From the NCBI GenBank assembly GCA_002455335.1, contig DKKP01000295.1:29897-64557 (forward strand): DNA of 34,661 nucleotides, in the 5' to 3' direction. Numbering within the stretch: the stretch's first letter is position 1; each line of letters starts with the position of its first letter. The notes under the pieces are model-generated. The model did not search any database. It was not told the origin of the DNA and saw only the letters and a list, made by a program, of their open reading frames with translations. The DNA is from Anaerolineales bacterium UBA6663. GTDB lineage: Bacteria; Chloroflexota; Anaerolineae; Anaerolineales; UBA6663. The position numbers were made by a program, and so were the translations under genes. Below are positions 31,519 through 34,661 of this stretch, one piece after another.

Positions 31519-32301
31519 TCAGGCCATCAACCAGGCCAGGACGATGTAGCCGGCCGCGGCGGCGAGCAGGGCGCCATAGAGCGCGACAACCCCGAGCATA
31601 CGCACAAGGTTGAAGGGCTGCGCATCGTTGATGAACGGCGCGCCGAAGGGCTGCTCGGGCTCGACCACCCGCCAGAGCGGCCCGATCCAGGCCGCGATCA
31701 CGGCCCCGGACAACGCGCCGCCGATGTGCGCCCACAGGTCGATGTTCGCACCCGGCACCACCCCGATCAGCAGATTGATGCCGGCCAGGATCAGGAGCTC
31801 GCGAAAGCGCGCCTGGGCTCTTGGCCCGAGCAAGCCGCGATTGCGCCAGAGCAAAACCGCCTCTGCCGCGAAAAGGCCGAAGATCGCGCCAGAAGCCCCG
31901 ACCGAGGCTGCTGTGTTCAGCCAGAGGCTTGCGATCGTGCCTCCCAGCCCGGCAAAGAAGAACAGCAAGAACAGGCGGATCGCGCCGTATGCCATCTCGA
32001 TCGATCGGCCGAAGACGTAAAGGGCGTAAGCGTTGAACAGGAAATGGGTCAGGCTGGCGTGGATGAAGATCGGGGTCACAAGACGCCAGACCTGCCCGCG
32101 CACGATCAAGCTGTTGATCTTCGCGCCCCAGAACATGACCGGGTCGGCGTCGCCTTCGAAGGGCGCCAGCGCAAATTGTGCCAGGAAGACTACACCGATG
32201 ACGCCAAGGAGCACATACGTCAGCCAGACCGGGCTCAAGGGCAAAGCCAGGGCGCGCGGCGTCGGCGCTGCCGGTTGCGCCGGCTCGGAGGGCGCCGTCA
32301 C
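31519..32301 (-). CDS. Rhomboid family intramembrane serine protease
   Basis: This 260-residue protein has a Pro/Ala-rich cytoplasmic tip and six to seven membrane segments. Catalytic and structural motifs are complete: HASLTHFLFNAYAL (81-94) with oxyanion-site His and Asn, GASGAIFG (135-142) with nucleophile Ser137, and AHIGGALSG (191-199) with His192, the Ser-His dyad of rhomboids. It cleaves membrane-spanning substrates inside the bilayer; targets are unknown. The start is GTG, overlapping the TGA of gmk by four bases (GTGA), so it is translationally coupled to gmk. Confidence 0.95.
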   Translation of the reverse strand: MTAPSEPAQPAAPTPRALALPLSPVWLTYVLLGVIGVVFLAQFALAPFEGDADPVMFWGAKINSLIVRGQVWRLVTPIFIHASLTHFLFNAYALYVFGRSIEMAYGAIRLFLLFFFAGLGGTIASLWLNTAASVGASGAIFGLFAAEAVLLWRNRGLLGPRAQARFRELLILAGINLLIGVVPGANIDLWAHIGGALSGAVIAAWIGPLWRVVEPEQPFGAPFINDAQPFNLVRMLGVVALYGALLAAAAGYIVLAWLMA

Positions 32302-32918
32302 AACTGCACCCGCCGCGGCTGCACCCGGCTGTGCTCGGCTGCGATGATCGCCAGGATCGTGTCCACGGCCTCTTCGAGCGCCTCATCCCGGTTAATGACG
32401 AAGTAGTCGAACTCCTTCATCCGCGCCAGTTCCTGCCGGGCTGTGGCGATGCGCAACTGCAGGCCTTCCGGGGTCTCTGTCTTGCGCTCGCGCAGCCGGT
32501 CGACGAGCTCGGCCTCCGAGGCCGGGGCGATGAAGATCGTCAACGCATCGGGGCAAAGTTGCTTCACCGTGGCCGCGCCCTGCACATCGAGGCGCATGAC
32601 CACATCGCGACCGGTCGCGAGCGCATCCCGCACCTGCTGTTTTGGGATGCCCTTGAAGTCGCTGTAGACCCGCGCCCACTCGAAGAGCTCGTTTTGGTTG
32701 ATCATCTCGGCAAAAGCGTCGTTCGAGATGAAAAAGTAGTCACGCCCATGCACTTCTCCGGGCCGGGCCGCGCGGGTGGTCGCGGTGACCACGAAGTGAA
32801 AATCCAGCATGCGCTGTTTCATGCGCGACAAGACAGTGTCTTTGCCGACGCCCGAGGGCCCGCTCAGGACGATCAGCAACGGCTGCGGCTTCGGCAACTC
32901 ATCCCAGGTTTCGGTCAT
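32298..32918 (-). CDS. gmk: Guanylate kinase
   Basis: This enzyme phosphorylates GMP to GDP with ATP, a required step in nucleotide synthesis. The 206-residue length is normal. The P-loop is GPSGVGKD (20-27), followed by the GMP-binding stretch TATTRAARPGEVHGRDYFF with its conserved Arg, Glu and Tyr, then GIPKQQVRDAL and VVMRLDVQGAATVK. The position after the P-loop Lys is Asp instead of the more common Ser/Gly/Thr. A TATCAT box ends 6 bases before the ATG, with no Shine-Dalgarno. The stop overlaps the rhomboid start by four bases. Confidence 0.97.
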   Translation of the reverse strand: MTETWDELPKPQPLLIVLSGPSGVGKDTVLSRMKQRMLDFHFVVTATTRAARPGEVHGRDYFFISNDAFAEMINQNELFEWARVYSDFKGIPKQQVRDALATGRDVVMRLDVQGAATVKQLCPDALTIFIAPASEAELVDRLRERKTETPEGLQLRIATARQELARMKEFDYFVINRDEALEEAVDTILAIIAAEHSRVQPRRVQL

Positions 32919-32924
32919 CCGCCC

Positions 32925-32930
32925 ATGATA
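32925..32930 (-). promoter_or_regulatory. Putative -10 box of gmk, leaderless type
   Basis: TATCAT on the minus strand (five of six matches), six bases before the gmk ATG; transcription would start at about the A of the start codon. No good -35 is visible. Confidence 0.35.
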
Positions 32931-32951
32931 CGCGAAAATGCGAGCCTTCCG

Positions 32952-32957
32952 TATAAT
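32952..32957 (+). promoter_or_regulatory. TATAAT box upstream of the FmdB-like gene
   Basis: A perfect TATAAT on the plus strand, 79 bases before the zinc-ribbon gene, in the 118-base divergent gap with gmk. The -35 position holds a poor match, so the call rests on the -10 only. Confidence 0.3.
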
Positions 32958-33036
32958 GATGGCGACTGCTTATTGACCAGATGTTGGGCGAAGCATGCGG
33001 CGTACCCGTGTTTCGCCACGGATTCCTCTGCAAAGC

Positions 33037-33423
33037 ATGCCATTCTACGATTTCTTTTGCGCCGATTGCCAGAAACGGGTGGCGGTCTTCCAAAGCTACA
33101 AGGACTATGGCGTTGTCTCACCCGTCTGTCCCGACTGTGGCGGCAAACACCTGAAGCGAAAACCGAGTCGGGTGCGTATCGCCAAGAGCGACGAGCGGCG
33201 CATGGAGGAGATGGCCGACCCGGGTGCGCTGTTTGGCGACGTCGACGAGAACGACCCCAAGTCGGTCGCGCGCGCGATGCGCAAGATGGGTCAACAGATG
33301 GGCGAAGAACTGCCGCAAGAGTTCAGCGAGATCACGGATCGTCTCGAATCGGGCGAGTCGCCTGAATCGATCGAACAATCGTTGCCCGATCTCGGCGGGG
33401 GCGCCGGCGCTTCAGACGATTGA
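33037..33423 (+). CDS. FmdB-family zinc ribbon protein
   Basis: This 128-residue protein has the N-terminal FmdB/CxxC_CXXC_SSSS zinc ribbon: MPFYDFFCADC with Cys8 and Cys11, and VCPDCGG with Cys31 and Cys34, then a basic strand (KHLKRKPSRVRI). The rest is a charged, helical, low-complexity tail with many Asp/Glu and a Gly/Ala/Ser/Asp end. The family is named after a putative regulator of formamidase genes, but its general function is not known. The start at 33037 was chosen because MPxY is the family's usual first segment; the frame is open from 32995. It converges on tmk with an 11-base gap. Confidence 0.88.
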   Translation: MPFYDFFCADCQKRVAVFQSYKDYGVVSPVCPDCGGKHLKRKPSRVRIAKSDERRMEEMADPGALFGDVDENDPKSVARAMRKMGQQMGEELPQEFSEITDRLESGESPESIEQSLPDLGGGAGASDD

Positions 33424-33434
33424 GCACTGGCGCG

Positions 33435-34058
33435 TCAGCTGCGGGTGGTGAGACGTTCCGCCACAAGCCCCCAGACCTGCGTCTGGAGATCCACGATCGG
33501 TTGAGCCGCATCGAGACGCGCCCAGCGGTTCGGCTCGGCCGCCGCCAGCGCGCGATAGCCTGCGCGCACCCGGTTATGGAACTCGAGCGCGTAGGCATCC
33601 AACCGGTTCCACTCGGCCGCGCCCTCTCTGCGGCGCCCAAGCCCGGCCTCGGCCTCGATATCGAAGAACAGCGTGAGATCGGGTTTCAGCCCACCCGTGG
33701 CGAAGGCCTGGATGCTGCGTAGTAGATCCAGATCGAGCCCATGCCCATAGCCCTGATAGGCCAACGAGCTATCGAAGTAACGATCGCTCAAGACAAGCCC
33801 GCCGCGTTCGAGGTGTGGCTTGATCACTTGCCCCACAAGCTGCGCGCGGGCCGCAGAGTACAGAAGCAACTCGGCCCGTGGCTGCATGGCCGTGTTCGCC
33901 AGGTCGTGCAGCACGTGTCGGATCTGTTCGCCGATCGCCGTGCCGCCCGGTTCGCGCGTCTGCAACACGTCATGGCCGGCGGCGCGCAGCCGTTCGGCTA
34001 ACAACACGATCTGAGTGGATTTGCCGGAGCCGTCGGGGCCCTCGAAGGTGATGAACAT
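33435..34058 (-). CDS. tmk: Thymidylate kinase
   Basis: This enzyme phosphorylates dTMP to dTDP, required for DNA synthesis. The 207-residue length is normal. It has P-loop EGPDGSGKST (6-15), TREPGGTAIGE (the dTMP-binding loop with its conserved Arg), DRYFDSSLAYQGYG with the DR(Y/H) motif and the adenine/TMP contact region, and DLTLFFDIEAEAGLGRR leading into the lid. It lies 49 bases after the R3H gene on the same strand; an inverted repeat fills the gap. No strong Shine-Dalgarno is visible. Confidence 0.97.
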   Translation of the reverse strand: MFITFEGPDGSGKSTQIVLLAERLRAAGHDVLQTREPGGTAIGEQIRHVLHDLANTAMQPRAELLLYSAARAQLVGQVIKPHLERGGLVLSDRYFDSSLAYQGYGHGLDLDLLRSIQAFATGGLKPDLTLFFDIEAEAGLGRRREGAAEWNRLDAYALEFHNRVRAGYRALAAAEPNRWARLDAAQPIVDLQTQVWGLVAERLTTRS

Positions 34059-34070
34059 CGTCGTTTTGTG

Positions 34071-34109
34071 GAGCGTGGCGCGAAGGTGAGCGCACCACGC
34101 CCCACGCTC
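34071..34109. repeat. Inverted repeat between the R3H gene and tmk
   Basis: GAGCGTGG (34071-34078) and CCACGCTC (34102-34109), eight perfect pairs around a GC-rich 23-base loop with further self-complementarity. It overlaps the R3H stop codon. In the minus direction it is followed by ACAAAA rather than T residues, so it is more likely an RNA-processing or stability element than a terminator. Confidence 0.4.
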
Positions 34110-34661
34110 AGTCGCGGAATATCCGCACCCAACGCCGCGGCTCCTTACCGTAGGAGTGCGAGATCAGGTGGGCTTTGCGCACAAGGTCGTGCTGCAACCG
34201 ACGAATATGGGGCGCGGCTGGCGGGAGATCAAATGAGGCTGCGCCGCTGAGCACCTGCTGGATCGCGCGTTGGGTCTCATCGATCGCGTCCTCTGAATCG
34301 TTGGCGCCGCTCGCCGCCTGCACGCGCAGGCTGAACAGATCCGACAAGAAACTCTCGATCTGGTTTGTGGTGTTGGCTCGCAGGACGTAGATCGGCAGGC
34401 CACGCTCCTCGGCGTCCGCGATCGGGCGCTGCCGCTGGCGATAGTACGTCTTGAGCGTGACGATCGTCTGGGCCTCATCGATCGAGTCGACCAACTGGGC
34501 GGGCACGCGGAGATGACGTACGGCCTGGTCGAGCCTGTTGCGCGCGATCCCGTAGGCGTAAATCCGCACGGGCTCGAGCGTTGCGCGCGGCTCGACGGCC
34601 GCAGGCTCCGCCGCGAGCAGACGCCCGGGCGGCGTCGGGCCGCCGTTTGGCTCGCCCGAGC
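34108..34661 (-). CDS. R3H domain nucleic-acid-binding protein, Ycf45-like (partial, N-terminus outside window)
   Basis: The minus strand is open from the window edge to the TGA at 34108, about 184 residues of a longer protein. The C-terminal 35 residues (PHIRRLQHDLVRKAHLISHS and YGKEPRRWVRIF) match an R3H domain with its Arg-x3-His core, which binds single-stranded nucleic acid. Before it come a Pro/Glu/Ala-rich linker, RIYAYGIARNRLDQA, and a domain with IVTLKTYYRQRQRPI, as in the Ycf45 / SpoIIIAA-like AAA-plus-R3H proteins of cyanobacteria, plastids and Chloroflexota. The expected AAA ATPase domain would lie beyond the right edge. A GTG at 34569 is not the true start, because coding sequence continues upstream. 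Confidence 0.82.
   Translation of the reverse strand, partial: SGEPNGGPTPPGRLLAAEPAAVEPRATLEPVRIYAYGIARNRLDQAVRHLRVPAQLVDSIDEAQTIVTLKTYYRQRQRPIADAEERGLPIYVLRANTTNQIESFLSDLFSLRVQAASGANDSEDAIDETQRAIQQVLSGAASFDLPPAAPHIRRLQHDLVRKAHLISHSYGKEPRRWVRIFRD

Overview
The window looks like chromosomal DNA from a GC-rich bacterium of the phylum Chloroflexota (Anaerolineae or Caldilineae-like). This is inferred from gene content and protein style, not from a marker gene: secreted proteins carrying a short LYLPxV-type motif after the signal peptide, a circularly permuted ATP-grasp / alpha-E / transglutaminase trio, an FmdB-type zinc ribbon beside gmk and tmk, and a Ycf45-like R3H protein. There is no rRNA, tRNA, CRISPR array, transposase or integrase that I can see, and no gene-free stretch longer than 300 bases.

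Layout. (1) 1-3333, minus strand: a MacA/MacB-type export system (adaptor, ATPase, permease; the permease runs off the left edge). (2) 3530-4765, plus: a secreted purple-acid-phosphatase-like metallophosphoesterase. (3) 4804-10647, minus: priA followed by two peptide/nickel-type ABC permeases, the second fused to an extra membrane segment and a PQQ-like beta-propeller. (4) 10846-24173, mostly plus: a surface-polysaccharide or glycosylation island. It holds a dTDP-sugar epimerase, a secreted glycosidase-like protein, two GT-C type membrane glycosyltransferases, a membrane-anchored unknown protein, a dolichyl-phosphate-mannose-synthase-like GT2, a GT4, three methyltransferases (one on the opposite strand), a flippase-like membrane protein, and a secreted protein made of four tandem repeats. 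Two strong intrinsic terminators lie in this island. (5) 24255-26744, plus: a lipoprotein and a third GT-C-like membrane protein. (6) 26769-31419, minus: CorC/HlyC-type membrane protein, then a tightly coupled ATP-grasp / alpha-E / transglutaminase module. (7) 31519-34661: rhomboid protease, gmk, an FmdB-family zinc ribbon (plus strand), tmk and an R3H protein cut by the right edge.

How the parts may work together. In the island, the GT2 enzyme probably makes a polyprenyl-phosphate sugar that the GT-C enzymes use on the outer face of the membrane. The Ser/Thr-rich secreted repeat protein and the glycosidase-like protein are plausible acceptors or partners. Region 6 is a conserved but poorly understood module predicted to make and process amide-linked peptides. 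The two most unusual points are the ABC permease-propeller fusion (4804-7065) and the repeat protein with a structured 5' leader (22639-24173). Several housekeeping genes have a TANNNT box only 6-8 bases before the start codon, which suggests leaderless transcripts.
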